Shown here piece after piece: positions 10,114 through 22,681 of a stretch of DNA of 60,000 nt (positions are counted from its first letter, which is position 1; every line of letters begins with the position of its first letter). Source of the DNA: Chrysomallon squamiferum (lineage: Eukaryota > Mollusca > Gastropoda > Neomphalida > Peltospiridae); contig CM022670.1 of the NCBI GenBank assembly GCA_012295275.1, forward strand, positions 24,256,255 through 24,316,254. Reading direction: 5' to 3'. Below the pieces are notes generated by a model that did not search any database, was not told the origin of the DNA, and saw nothing but the letters and a program-made list of their open reading frames with translations. The position numbers were made by a program, and so were the translations under genes.

Positions 10114-11353
10114 TTACTATAACATTCTGTATCGCATAATCACATTTACTCTGTAACAAGTGTGTGTTGCGTACTATCAGCAGAAAAGAAACCTTAATGT
10201 AATAAAAATAACAAAATTATCAAAACAAAAAAATAATAAAATAAGCTAAGCAAAAAATATTAAAAATGAAAACTCCCCCAAAAAAATGTAGAAAGGGGGG
10301 AGAAAAAAGAAAATATTAAAGTAAGCAGTTATGATATGAACGAAATAAAAATAAAGAAACTTGGAAAAAGACTAAAATGATGTAGAGATAATAATAATTA
10401 TCTTGTTCACAATATATGTCATGGAATTATCAAAGTACCGAAATAAGCTCGACTATTTTTGTTTCCTAATATTGTTTATCAATCATTCTTTTCAATTACT
10501 AAGGAAATATAAATAGAAGCAGTATTCGATCAAAATCTCAACGACATAACAAAACACGGAAAAATAATTGAAGCATTTATTTATCTAATTAACACTAGTT
10601 ACATATCAATATTCAATAGTTACAACATGTTATAGGATCTAAATATATAAAATGTCCTGAGAGAGAGCGAGAGAGAGAGGGAGAGAGTGAAATGCAATTT
10701 TTTCTTCTTTTCTTGACATATGACAACTCAGTAATAATATTCAAATGCCTTGAATAAGTATAAAGAAAACAGATCATCCAAAATGGCGGCGTCGGTGTCT
10801 GAAATTATTTTATTTATTGATATAATGAAGAAGAGACTTCTCTTTCAGGGCGTATATTTAGAAATGATTATTTATTTATATATGTAACAAAATCAGAACA
10901 CTTGGCAAGCACAAATAACGATATGAGGGTGATATTATGTGAGTTTCGTTGAAAAAACTGTTCACAATAAAATTATGAAGACACATAGAAACTGACTGAT
11001 AAAAACATCAGCTGAACAGAAAATAACACAAAAATAATATATAAAAAACCCACAAAATCAAAACAAGCTATTGATAAACGAAATGATAACATTGGAGTAT
11101 GTACAATACATTTAGGCTTCTTATTCAACACATAATTATAATTTAAAATAATCCCCAAAAATTAATACACTCACTTTACCAAGGTTATATTATTTTACTT
11201 ACGTTTAGTGAAACAATAAAAATACACAGCATGTAGTCTTTATAAACATGTTAAACTGTTTTCTCTTTCCAGCTTTTTCGTTCGTAAACCAACAACCAAA
11301 CACACACACATACCCCCGACACAAAAACACACAAAAACATTTACACACCTAAG

Positions 11354-11400
<47 letters not shown>

Positions 11401-11674
11401 ATAACAAAATAATAATAATAATGGCTCAAGTTCCCGAAGTCGGCATGCCGAACCAAGTCAATTCCCATTCTGTAACATAGTGGATTAAGATATCCTGACG
11501 GCGGTTTTACAAAGAACACCTGGCTGTGCAGTGCAGAACTATGTCTTGTGTTTGGACATATGTAGATATTATTATAGCGTTTTACAATGTCAGTATGCCT
11601 GACAAAAGTTCAGGATCACCCCTTAGTTACACACACTCTGATGAAAAAGATGAATAGTATGTAATGACGGAGAA

Positions 11675-14301
11675 TCAGGGTCGATCTAGTTCATGAACAA
11701 ACCGTTCCCAAAACTCATCCCTGTTTCCTTCGTGCTGAAACTCAATGTATGATCCTGCTTCGATCATCTTACGTATTTTATGTGGAACTTTGCTGTATGG
11801 GAAATCCCCAGTATAAGAACAAGTAGATTATTTCGATGTGCGGATTCTGCAATAGCCATACTCATTTCGAACATACACCACTCACTTTCAAAGAAATGTT
11901 TCGATATAACAAGAACTGTTTTCCTGCTTTCTTTCACCGCTTTTATTACACTTATTGCTATTGGTGTACATGGAATAAAATCTGTTTTAAGCAACATCAG
12001 TTTCATTCCTGCTTCTGTTGCAAGCCTTTCATACATTTCTTCTTCGACTATTTCCTTATCCTCGTCGCTGTAGGAGATAAAGGCATCTTTGGGAAATTCT
12101 CCCTGACGAGATCTGTCGGGATGTTTTTCAAACCTATACTTAATGCCGTAGTACCAGTATCTCAGCTTCCAGCGGTGTTGGTACGCTAGACACGCAAAAA
12201 ATACAATCCACAAAAAGGCAAACGCTAGAACAGTACCTTTTGCTACAGCAACGTAGTTAAAACAGAAAGCCTCTAAGGATTCCACCACTGATTTAAGGTC
12301 AGCGAGGTGAACAGTGTGTCCTGATTCATTGAGACAATAGTACTTATGCTTATTATCCAGGATCACAGGACTGGTCAGCATCCATTTCAGAAACCACAAA
12401 TTTGGACATTCACACGAGATGGGATTGTGACTCAGATCTATCGCTACTGAATGTTTATTTGCTTTTACTAGGCTGTCCAGTTCAGATGTTAATGTATCAG
12501 ACAGCCATCTGATTCTGTTTCTTGATAAATCAATTTTACGCAAGTTTTTCATATGATTTACATGTATTGGTATATTATATAGATTATTCGACGACAGTAT
12601 CAGAGATTCCAAATTTGAAAGTCCAGTGAAAATCTTTTCTGGTAACTGGTCAAGAGCATTAAAAGAAAGGTCCATATACTGAAGAGAAGATAAGTGTTTG
12701 AATAAAACTCCATCGATGTCGTTCATTATTGGATTTTTTAACAGATTATGTGATATATTTAATACAGTTAACGAGGGTAGGTTTTCAAAGAATTCCGAGT
12801 GAACTTGCAGAGCATCATTATGCGACAAATCCAGATTTGTAAGGTTGGACAAACCAGTAACTGGTCCCTTCCACAACGCCAGTAGATTGTACGAAACATT
12901 AATCGTCTTCAGCTCGTTCATTCCCAGAAGTAGTTCAGATATTTCAAATGCCAATTCTTGGTATGTGTATTTTAGTGTTTCCAGTTTAGGTGGTGGAAAA
13001 ATAATGGGCTGACCGATAAAATTGGTTTGAGGATCAAACGGGTTGTTCTGTTCTTGGTTGAAGTCTTCTAACCATTCGTAATCAACGTCTTCCACTGCCT
13101 TTGAACAAATCTGATCTTCTTCGTCTATCTGGTCATGAAAGTTTGGTATAGGTATGTTGCGGGGTCCTGAAATACCACTGAGATCAATTTCAGTGAGATT
13201 TTGCAAAACGACTATTTGTTCAATGTATTTACCTATAGCAAACCAGCTATTTCTCAAAGTAACTTTACGCAGTGTCGGAGGGAAAAATCGCAATGCATTA
13301 ACTTCGAATATTTGAATTCTATTTCCGTCGGCGTATATTTCTTCAATTATCGTATTTCTCATATATTTCACGTTGTCTTTGGTGATATATACACAAACTT
13401 CGTGTTTTTCGACCACGTAACTAATGTTTAGGATGCGAAGTGAAGAGTTTTGCCAGCCGTACGAACCATTGAACAGCCTGTCCATCTTCAGACGTCTGTT
13501 GTAAGAGATATCAAGAACCTCAAGTGACGATTTAAGCGGGACAAATGCTGCAGGCTCGATGTAGACGATGTTGCAATTTGATATATTCAGCAGCTTCACG
13601 TGGCTGATGTGAGTAAAAGTTGTGTTAAACAATGCTACAATATTGCTTTCTTCGTGTTCTCCCGCAAGACTCAGATGAGTTAGGGAAACGAGATTTGAAA
13701 ATCCTTGTCCGAAACTTTGATTGGTCAAGCCATCAAGATGAAGCTGTTGCAAGGACACCAGATAGGACAATGCTTTGTCCGGATACTTCAAGTCTTTTCG
13801 TTGTCCTGTGTAAGCGTTCCCATTCAGATTTAAAGACTTTAATTTCCTCAGTGATTTAAAAATATCGGATTTAAAGACACTTTCAACATAAGGCAAAACA
13901 TTCCTCTGCAAATTCAAGACTTCTAGTTTGTCCAAGTTGCGAAATGCCCGGACATCTATAACTGATATCTTGTTTGAATCCAAATTCAGTTCTAAAAGAT
14001 TCGTGAAGTTGATAAAACAATCATTTTCCAGCTTGTCTAAGTGATTAAAATCCAGCAAAAGTACTGAAACGTTCTTGGCGATATGCAAGTTAGGTACAGA
14101 CGTCAAATTTTTATTCGTGCACACAGCTACAATGGAGCCATTGTTTTCTCTGCACAAACAGGGAGCGCACGGATCATCAAGTTGTGAAGTCTCTTCAAAC
14201 GCTGGTATGACTTGAACTTCTGACTTTGTCGAAATATTGACTGAACGTACAGAGCAAGCCAACAAAAACACAAATACAGATACTCGAATGTCGTGAGCCA
14301 T
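11675..14301 (-). pseudogene. Toll-like receptor, copy B (frameshift in TIR)
   Basis: Same architecture as copy A, with ATG at 14301. A run of five C in the other copies is four C here (11807-11810), shifting frame at about residue 830. The predicted product is 845 aa: the last ~45 residues, including box 3 (F-W) and the C-terminal helix, are replaced by a short unrelated tail ending at 11764. The rest of the original frame continues to 11675 undamaged. The TIR is the B/C type: acidic changes after box 1, BB loop F-I-P-C-T-P with Cys for Gly, and N-K-H-K in the LRRCT. A homopolymer deletion could also be a sequencing error. Confidence 0.88.
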
Positions 14302-14998
14302 TCCACTTTCTGCAAAAGTTAAAAGATGTAAAAAGGGTAATTGAAATGAATTAAATAACAACAACAATAATAGAAAACAAAAGCTATTTTGTATTAGGCA
14401 GGTAGTGTATTGATAGCGGGTATTACACTGTATACACACGAACCTACCCACCCACCCATTCATATAGATACACATATACAAACGCAACTACAAACATACA
14501 AACATTAGTCTATGTGGCTAACTGGGATATTTCTAGCTGACTCTAGTTGTAAGTCGGTAAATATCGTGAATCCTAGTCCAAAGAGCTCGGGCATGGTAGA
14601 AGAAACATCTGGATTGCTTTCAACACTTTGTTGCAGAGTCGATGTGGAAAATCTCTGACTCCAAGTCAAAGTTGTTTCTTTCAGCTTTAGTCTTCAACAG
14701 TTGAAAGATACATTATGACTTGGACTTTGGCACGAAGAGTATTAGTATATAAAGTGCCGTCAGCTTAGCTTAATTACTCAATGTTTTTAATGACAGCAAA
14801 TATAAGAACGTTGTCTGTCTCTCCGCGTTAGCTTACAAAGATAGGTTACTTTCATCTGTAAATGACGAACAGACACAACTTAGGATCATTCACACTATCT
14901 AAAGATCATTAAAAAATCAGTTCAAGAGGGCAAAAAGTTAATATTCTCCTTTAGATCAAGTGTTGGAATGTTGGACTTCAGAGATGACAAGTCATGGG

Positions 14999-15459
14999 GG
15001 TTCCCATAATGCAGACACCCCTGTTGATAGACAAAATTGTTTATTGTGTTATGTAATGTATCCTGTACAGCCCTTACTGCTTTACTGGTACTACTCCAGT
15101 CTGTTCAGCAAGCTACGCTGCAGTGGAACAGCAGTGTTAATCAGTTAGTTGACTGACTTTACCACAGTATTGTTTTATATTGCACCTTTTTAAAGTGTAT
15201 TCTCATATCTACTGATTTCATACAAGCAACAGCAAGAGCCCAATTATAATCTGGTAAATGCTGTTAATAAATCTACAAATAAATCTATAAATACATCTAA
15301 TTTTATATAATTTTGTTCAGTATTGTGTTGTATCAGACTATTCCATTATTTACTACATGTATTATTCAAAGTAGACGGCAGGTCGTTAGTAATGCGCTCA
15401 ACCGTGTCTTGAGTTTGCACTGTGGGACGTCTGTCGTTCGGGAGGACACCAGACATGGG
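14999..15459. mobile_element. 461-bp insertion, unit 2 copy
   Basis: Near-identical to 8315-8775 and bounded by the same CATGGG repeats (14993-14998 and 15454-15459). It lies in the 5' UTR intron of TLR B. It was copied with the unit rather than inserted independently. Confidence 0.35.
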
Positions 15460-15558
15460 AAATAGCTTCAACACAAATCTTTGTAATTAAATGTAGAGCG
15501 TTCTATTATCAGTTAATTAACTAAAGACAGAAACAAAGAAAAAACATTACTTAATTAC

Positions 15559-15684
15559 TTCGTTAAAATGCTTTAAAGGTTTCGATCTTTGATGTGTGGT
15601 AACGTGGGACAGCAAATACACAACTGGTTTTCACTCGTTACAAGAGTCGTCTTACTGCACAGTCGCAACGTCCTCTGAACGAGG
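15559..15684 (-). promoter_or_regulatory. Proximal copy of TLR first exon, unit 2
   Basis: Leader-exon block with CCTCGTTCAGAGG at 15684-15672. The donor is weaker (AACGAA|GTAATTAAG), and the middle of the exon differs from unit 1: about 10 bp are missing after ACAAC. TTTTATACAAAG lies upstream. Confidence 0.35.
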
Positions 15685-15832
15685 AAAAAGAAAAAGAATG
15701 ACTTTGTATAAAATCGATCACGTTAAAAAGAATATTTTTGAGAAAGGTAACTATTTAATTTCCTTGAATTCACCAAATTAATAATAATAATAAGAATAAT
15801 AATAAATAAAAATAAAATGTAATGACGGAGAA

Positions 15833-16039
15833 TCAGGGTCGATCTAGTTCATTAATAAATCGTTCCCAAAACTTATCCCTATTTCCTTCGTGCTGAAACT
15901 CAATATATGAGTCTGTTTCGATTATCTTACGTATTTTATGAAGATGTTTGCTTTCTTTCACCGCTTTTATTATACTTATTGTTACTGGAGTCCCTGCAAT
16001 AAAATCTTTTCCATGCATTGTCAGTTTCTTTTCTACTTT
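15833..16039 (-). pseudogene. TIR-only TLR remnant, unit 2
   Basis: Identical in translation to the unit 1 remnant over 61 residues, with the same 45-codon deletion. Identity reflects duplication of the whole unit and is not independent evidence of function. Confidence 0.8.
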
Positions 16040-16225
16040 TGTTATAAAATGTTGGACTTAACAGATGATAAAACATGGCAAATAGCCTTATCCAGTAAAC
16101 ATTGCGGAAGTAAATTGTTTAATTTTTAAGGAAAAATTTTAACACAATCTTTGTAATTAAAAGTCGAGCGTGTCTGTTATCAGTTAATTCAATAAAGACA
16201 GAAACAAAGAAAAAACATTACTTAC

Positions 16226-16351
16226 TTCGTTAAAATGCTTTAAAGGTTTCGATCTTTGATGTGTGGTAACGTGGGACAGCAAATACACAACTGGTTTTCA
16301 CTCGTTACAAGAGTCGTCATACTGTACAGTCGCAACGTCCTCTGAACGAGG
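16226..16351 (-). promoter_or_regulatory. Distal first exon and promoter of TLR B
   Basis: Leader exon ending at AACGAA|GTAAGTAATG (16226/16225), with the near-palindrome at 16351-16339 and a TATA-like TTTATACAAAG around 16380-16370. The small ORF copy 3 begins divergently at 16679. Confidence 0.42.
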
Positions 16352-16678
16352 AAAAAAAACAAACAATACCTTTGTATAAAATCGATCACGTGAAAAAGAA
16401 TCTTCAGGAAAAAGGTAACAATTTAACTTCCTGTAATTCACAAAATTTTACAAATAGATAAATAAATTTTAAGTATTATTTATACAAATTTATTGTCTTT
16501 GTTACATGTTAAAATACTCTTTTAAAATTTAATAATAATTTGTTTTGTTTTGTGTTTATAAAATCATTTCTTCCGAAAATACAATCGGTGCGGTCCGACT
16601 CATTTCTTTTATTTTTTTATTTATAATTAATCAAGGAAAATTACATCAGAATAAAATATAATTTTTACAGAAAATTAA

Positions 16679-16792
16679 ATGCCAGGTAATTTATTCTTGA
16701 TTTATTTATTTACGCTGGTTCTAGATGCTAGTGGTCAGCCAGATGAATTAGCTGCAAATCATAAATCAACGTCTGTCGAAATTAACACGTAA
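16679..16792 (+). CDS. Small secreted-peptide-like ORF, copy 3 (37 aa)
   Basis: M-P-G-N form, otherwise as copy 1, with a synonymous GAT for GAC at residue 16. Open from ATG to TAA. Divergent to the TLR B promoter. Confidence 0.35.
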   Translation: MPGNLFLIYLFTLVLDASGQPDELAANHKSTSVEINT

Positions 16793-17319
16793 TTACTATA
16801 ACATTCTGTATCGCCTTATCACATTTACTCTGTAACAAGTGTGTGTTGCTTACTATCAGCAGAAAAGAAACCTTAATGTAATAAAAATAACAAAATTATC
16901 AAAACAAAAAAATAATAAAATAAGCTAAGCAAAAAATATTAAAAATGAAAACTCCCCCAAAAAAATTTAGAAAGGGGGGAGAAAAAAGAAAATATTAAAG
17001 TAAGCAGTTATGATATGAACGAAATAAAAATAAAGAAACGTGGAAAAAGACTAAAATGATGTAGAGATAATAATAATTATCTTGTTCACAATATATGTCA
17101 TGGAATTATCAAAGTACCGAAATAAGCTCGACTATTTTTGTTTCCTAATATTGTTTATCAATCATTCTTTTCAATTACTAAGGAAATATAAATAGAAGCA
17201 GTATTCGATCAAAATCTCAACGACATAAGAAAACACGGAAAAATAATTGAAGCATTTATTTATCTAATTAACACTAGTTACATATCAATATTCAATAGTT
17301 ACAACATGTTATAGGATCT

Positions 17320-17720
17320 AAATAAAATCAAAATCAAAACAAATGCAATTTTTTTTCTTTTTTCTTGACATATGACAACTCAGTATTGATAAACAAATGA
17401 AATGATAAAAGAAAACATTCCAAAATGGCGTATGTACAATTTTACATTTAGGCTTCTTATTCAACACAAATGATTATAATTTAAAAAATAATCCCCAAAA
17501 ATTAATACAAAAACTCACTTTAAAAACATCAGGTTATATTATTTTATATAAAAACCCACAAAATCAAAACAAGTTTGATAAAAACAATGAAAATACACAG
17601 CATGTATTTAGGCTTTATAAACATGTTAAAATGTTTTACACTTTTACCAAGGTTATATTATTTTACTTTTTAGTTCAATAAAAAATACACAGCATGTAGT
17701 CTTTATAAACATGTTAAACT
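17320..17720. other. Scrambled segment in unit 3
   Basis: Relative to unit 2 (about 10640-11270) this stretch is a mosaic of short matching pieces in altered order with small A-rich inserts. ACACAGCATGTA occurs twice (about 17593 and 17688), GGTTATATTATTTTA occurs twice, and pieces of the GGCG, TATGTACAA and TTTAGGCTTC motifs are rejoined. It either records complex local rearrangement or is an assembly or consensus artefact. It contains no gene. Confidence 0.6.
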
Positions 17721-17806
17721 GTTTTCTCTTTCCAAAACCAACAACCAAACACACACACATACCCCCCACACAAAAACACACAAAAACATTTACACACCTA
17801 AGCACG

Positions 17807-17845
<39 letters not shown>

Positions 17846-18122
17846 CTAATAACAAAATAATAATAATAATGGCTCAAGTTCCCGAAGTCGGCATGCCGAA
17901 CCAAGTCAATTCCCATTCTGTAACATAGTGGATTAAGATATCCTGACGGCGGTTTTACAAAGAACACCTGGCTGTGCAGTGCAGAACTATGTCTTGTGTT
18001 TGGACATATGTAGATATTATTATAGCGTTTTGCAATGTCAGTATGCCTGACAAAAGTTCAGGATCACCCCTTAGTTACACACACTCTGATGAAAAAGATG
18101 AATAGTATGTAATGACGGAGAA

Positions 18123-20750
18123 TCAGGGTCGATCTAGTTCATGAACAAACCGTTCCCAAAACTCATCCCTGTTTCCTTCGTGCTGAAACTCAATGTATGA
18201 TCCTGCTTCGATCATCTTACGTATTTTATGTGGAACTTTGCTGTATGGGAAATCCCCCAGTATAAGAACAAGTAGATTATTTCGATGTGCGGATTCTGCA
18301 ATAGCCATACTCATTTCGAACATACACCACTCACTTTCAAAGAAATGTTTCGATATAACAAGAACTGTTTTCCTGCTTTCTTTCACCGCTTTTATTACAC
18401 TTATTGCTATTGGTGTACATGGAATAAAATCTGTTTTAAGCAACATCAGTTTCATTCCTGCTTCTGTTGCAAGCCTTTCATACATTTCTTCTTCGACTAT
18501 TTCCTTATCCTCGTCGCTGTAGGAGATAAAGGCATCTTTGGGAAATTCTCCCTGACGAGATCTGTCGGGATGTTTTTCAAACCTATACTTAATGCCGTAG
18601 TACCAGTATCTCAGCTTCCAGCGGTGTTGGTACGCTAGACACGCAAAAAATACAATCCACAAAAAGGCAAACGCTAGAACAGTACCTTTTGCTACAGCAA
18701 CGTAGTTAAAACAGAAAGCCTCTAAGGATTCCACCACTGAATTAAGGTCAGCGAGGTGAACAGTGTGTCCTGATTCATTGAGACAATAGTACTTATGCTT
18801 ATTATCCAGGATCACAGGACTGGTCAGCATCCATTTCAGAAACCACAAATTTGGACATTCACACGAGATGGGATTGTCACTCAGATCTATCGCTACTGAA
18901 TGTTTATTTGCTGTTACTAGGCTGTCCAGTTCAGATGTTAATGTATCAGACAGCCATCTGATTCTGTTTCTTGATAAATCAATTTTACGCAAGTTTTTCA
19001 TATGATTTACATGTATTGGTATATTATATAGATTATTCGACGACAGTATCAGAGATTCCAAATTTGAAAGTCCAGTGAAAATCTTTTCTGGTAACTGGTC
19101 AAGAGCATTAAAAGAAAGGTCCATATACTGAAGAGAAGATAAGTGTTTGAATAAAACTCCATCGATGTCGTTCATTATTGGATTTTTTAACAGATTATGT
19201 GATATATTTAATACAGTTAACGAGGGTAGGTTATCAAAGAATTCCGAGTGAACTTGCAGAGCATCATTGTTCGACAAATCCAGATTTGTAAGGTTGGACA
19301 AACCAGTAACTGGTCCCTTCCACGACGCCAGTAGATTGTACGAAAAATTCATCGTCTTCAGCTCGTTCATTCCCAGAAGTAGTTCAGATATTTCAAATGC
19401 CAATTCTTGGTATGTGTATTTTAGTGTTTCCAGTTTAGGTGGTGGAAAAATAATGGGCTGACCGATAAAATTGGTTTGAGGATCAAACGGGTTGTTCTGT
19501 TCTTGGTTGAAGTCTTCTAACCATTCGTAATCAACGTCTTCCACTGCCTTTGAACAAATCTGATCTTCTTCGTCTATCTGGTCATGAAAGTTTGGTATAG
19601 GTATGTTGCGGGGTCCTGAAATACCACTGAGATCAATTTCAGTGAGATTTTTAAAAACGACTATTTGTTCAATGTATTTACCTATAGCCAGCCAGCTATT
19701 TCTCAAAGTAACTTTACGCAGTGTCGGAGGGAAAAATCGCAATGCATCAACTTCGAATATTTGAATTCTATTTCCGTCCGCGTATATTTCTTCAATTATC
19801 GTATTTCTCATATATTTCAGGTTGTCTTTGGTGATATATACACAAACTTCGTGTTTTTCGACCACGTAACTAATGTTCAGGATGCGAAGTGAAGAGTTTT
19901 GCCAGCCGTACGAACCATTGAACAGCCTGTCCAGCTTCAGACGTCTGTTGTAAGAGATATCAAGAACCTCAAGTGACGATTTAAGCGGAACAAATGCTGC
20001 AGGCTCGATGTAGACGATGTTGCAATTTGATATATTCAGCAGCTTCACGTGGCTGATGTGAGTAAAAGTTGTGTTAAGCAATGCTACAATATTGCTGTCT
20101 TCGTGTTCTCCCGCAAGACTCAGATGAGTTAGGGAAACGAGATTTGAAAATCCTTGTCCGAAACTTTGATTGGTCAAGCCATCAAGATGTAGCTGTTGCA
20201 AGGACACCAGATAGGACAATGCTTTGTCTGGATACTTCAAGTCTTTTCGTTGTCCTGTGTAAGCGTTCCCATTCAGATTTAAAGACTTTAATTTCCTCAG
20301 TGATTTAAAAATATCGGATTTAAAGACACTTTCAACATAAGGCAAAACGTTCCTCTGCAAATTCAAGACTTCTAGTTTGTCCAGGTTGCGAAATGCCCGG
20401 ACATCTATAACTGATATCTTGTTTGAATCCAAATTCAGTTCTAAAAGATTCGTGAAGTTGATAAAACAATCATTTTCCAGCTTGTCTAAGTGATTAAAAT
20501 CCAGCAAAAGTACTGAAACGTTCTTGGCGATATGCAAGTTAGGTACAGACGTCAAATTTTTATTCGTGCACACAGCTACAATGGAGCCATTGTTTTCTCT
20601 GCACAAACAGGGAGCGCACGGATCATCAAGTTGTGAAGTCTCTTCAAACGCTGGTATGACTTGAACTTCTGACTTTGTCGAAATATTGACTGAACGTACA
20701 GAGCAAGCCAACAAAAACACAAACACAGATACTCGAATGTCGTGAGCCAT
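18123..20750 (-). CDS. Toll-like receptor, copy C (intact, 875 aa)
   Basis: ATG at 20750 after the acceptor TTTTGCAG. It has a signal peptide, an LRRNT, about 20 LRRs with the acidic loop, one LRRCT, a membrane span and a full TIR ending E-L-D-R-P. By eye about 38 of roughly 700 ectodomain residues differ from copy A, but about 31 of 140 TIR residues differ. The BB loop is F-I-P-C-T-P (Cys where Gly is usual), and the αB/BB region reads K-L-M-L-L-K-T-D. The juxtamembrane segment is also changed (K-Y-R-F-E-K-H-P-D). Box 1 and box 3 F-W are intact, so signalling is plausible but adaptor choice may differ. Confidence 0.93.
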   Translation of the reverse strand: MAHDIRVSVFVFLLACSVRSVNISTKSEVQVIPAFEETSQLDDPCAPCLCRENNGSIVAVCTNKNLTSVPNLHIAKNVSVLLLDFNHLDKLENDCFINFTNLLELNLDSNKISVIDVRAFRNLDKLEVLNLQRNVLPYVESVFKSDIFKSLRKLKSLNLNGNAYTGQRKDLKYPDKALSYLVSLQQLHLDGLTNQSFGQGFSNLVSLTHLSLAGEHEDSNIVALLNTTFTHISHVKLLNISNCNIVYIEPAAFVPLKSSLEVLDISYNRRLKLDRLFNGSYGWQNSSLRILNISYVVEKHEVCVYITKDNLKYMRNTIIEEIYADGNRIQIFEVDALRFFPPTLRKVTLRNSWLAIGKYIEQIVVFKNLTEIDLSGISGPRNIPIPNFHDQIDEEDQICSKAVEDVDYEWLEDFNQEQNNPFDPQTNFIGQPIIFPPPKLETLKYTYQELAFEISELLLGMNELKTMNFSYNLLASWKGPVTGLSNLTNLDLSNNDALQVHSEFFDNLPSLTVLNISHNLLKNPIMNDIDGVLFKHLSSLQYMDLSFNALDQLPEKIFTGLSNLESLILSSNNLYNIPIHVNHMKNLRKIDLSRNRIRWLSDTLTSELDSLVTANKHSVAIDLSDNPISCECPNLWFLKWMLTSPVILDNKHKYYCLNESGHTVHLADLNSVVESLEAFCFNYVAVAKGTVLAFAFLWIVFFACLAYQHRWKLRYWYYGIKYRFEKHPDRSRQGEFPKDAFISYSDEDKEIVEEEMYERLATEAGMKLMLLKTDFIPCTPIAISVIKAVKESRKTVLVISKHFFESEWCMFEMSMAIAESAHRNNLLVLILGDFPYSKVPHKIRKMIEAGSYIEFQHEGNRDEFWERFVHELDRP

Positions 20751-21443
20751 TCCACTTTCTGCAAAAGTTAAAAGATGTAAAAAGGGTAATTGAAATGAAT
20801 TAAATAACAACAACAATAATAGAAAACAAAAGCTATTTTGTATTAGGCAGGTAGTGTATTGATAGCGGGTATTACACTGTATACACACGAACCCACCCAC
20901 CCATTCATATAGATACACATATACAAACGCAACTACAAACATACAAACATTAGTCTATGTGGCTAACTGGGATATTTCTAGCTGACTCTAGTTGTAAGTC
21001 GGTAAATATCGTGAATCCTAGTCCAAAGAGCTCGGGCATGGTAGAAGAAACATCTGGATTCCTTTCAACACTTTGTTGCAGAGTCGATGTGGAAAATCTC
21101 TGACTCCAAGTCAAAGTTGTTTCTTTCAGCTTTAGTCTTCAACAGTTGAAAGATACATTATGACTTGGACTTTGGCACGAAGAGTATTAGTATATAAAGT
21201 GCCGTCAGCTTAGCTTAATTACTCAATGTTTTTAATGACAGCAAATATAAGAACGTTGTCTGTCTCTCCGCGTTAGCTTACAAAGATAGGTTACTTTCAT
21301 CTGTAAATGACGAACAGACACAACTTAGGATCATTCACACTATCTAAAGATCATTAAAAAATCAGTTCAAGAGGGCAAAAAGTTAATATTCTCCTTTAGA
21401 TCAAGTGTTGGAATGTTGGACTTCAGAGATGACAAGTCATGGG

Positions 21444-21905
21444 GGGTTCCCATAATGCAGACACCCCTGTTGATAGACAAAATTGTTTATTGTGTTATGT
21501 AATGTATCCTGTACAGCCCTTACTGCTTTACTGGTACTACTCCAGTCTGTTCAGCAAGCTACGCTGCAGTGGAACAGCAGTGTTAATCAGTTAGTTGACT
21601 GACTTTACCACAGTGTTGTTTTATATTACACCTTTTTAAAGTGTATTCTCATATCTACTGATTTCATACAAGCAACAGCAAGAGCCCAATTATAATCTGG
21701 TAAATGCTGTTAATAAATCTACAAATAAATCTATAAATAAATCTAATTTTATATAATTTTGTTCAGTATTGTGTTGTATCAGACTATTCCATTGTTTACT
21801 ACATGTATTATTCAAGGTAGACGGCAGGTCGTTAGTAATGCGCTCAACCGTGTCTTGAGTTTGCACTGTGGGACGTCTGTCGTTCGGGAGGACACCAGAC
21901 ATGGG
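21444..21905. mobile_element. 461-bp insertion, unit 3 copy
   Basis: Third copy of the insertion, one base longer through an extra G near 21445. CATGGG repeats lie at 21438-21443 and 21900-21905. Confidence 0.35.
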
Positions 21906-22004
21906 AAATAGCTTCAACACAAATCTTTGTAATTAAATGTAGAGCGTTCTATTATCAGTTAATTAACTAAAGACAGAAACAAAGAAAAAACATTACTTAA
22001 TTAC

Positions 22005-22140
22005 TTCGTTAAAATGCTTTAAAGGTTTCGATCTTTGATGTGTGGTAACGTGGGACAGCAAATACACAACTCCTAGTGTTTCCAGGTCACTCGATACAAG
22101 AGTCGTCTTACTGCACAGTCGCAACGTCCTCTGAACGAGG
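22005..22140 (-). promoter_or_regulatory. Proximal copy of TLR first exon, unit 3
   Basis: Leader-exon block with CCTCGTTCAGAGG at 22140-22128 and donor AACGAA|GTAATTAAG. The middle of the exon keeps the longer unit 1 form (CCTAGTGTTTCCAGG), then switches to the unit 2 form, so this copy is mosaic. Confidence 0.35.
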
Positions 22141-22288
22141 AAAAAGAAAAAGAATGACTTTGTATAAAATCGATCACGTTAAAAAGAATATTTTTGAGAA
22201 AGGTAACTATTTAATTTCCTTGAATTCACCAAATTAATAATAATAATAAGAATAATAATAAATAAAAATAAAATGTAATGACGGAGAA

Positions 22289-22495
22289 TCAGGGTCGATC
22301 TAGTTCATTAATAAATCGTTCCCAAAACTTATCCCTATTTCCTTCGTGCTGAAACTCAATATATGAGTCTGTTTCGATTATCTTACGTATTTTATGAAGA
22401 TGTTTGCTTTCTTTCACCGCTTTTATTATACTTATTGTTACTGGAGTCCATGCAATAAAATCTTTTCCATGCATTGTCAGTTTCTTTTCTACTTG
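22289..22495 (-). pseudogene. TIR-only TLR remnant, unit 3
   Basis: Same remnant as in units 1 and 2, with the identical 45-codon deletion. One difference converts F-I-A-G to F-I-A-W in the BB loop. Confidence 0.8.
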
Positions 22496-22681
22496 TGTTA
22501 TAAAATGTTGGACTTAACAGATAATAAAACATGGCAAATAGCCTGATCCAGTAAACATTGCGGAAGTAAATTGTTTAATTTTTAAGGAAAATTTTTAACA
22601 CAATCTTTGTAATTAAAAGTCGAGCGTGTCTGTTATCAATTAATTCACTGAAGACAGAAACAAAGAAAAAACATTACTTAC

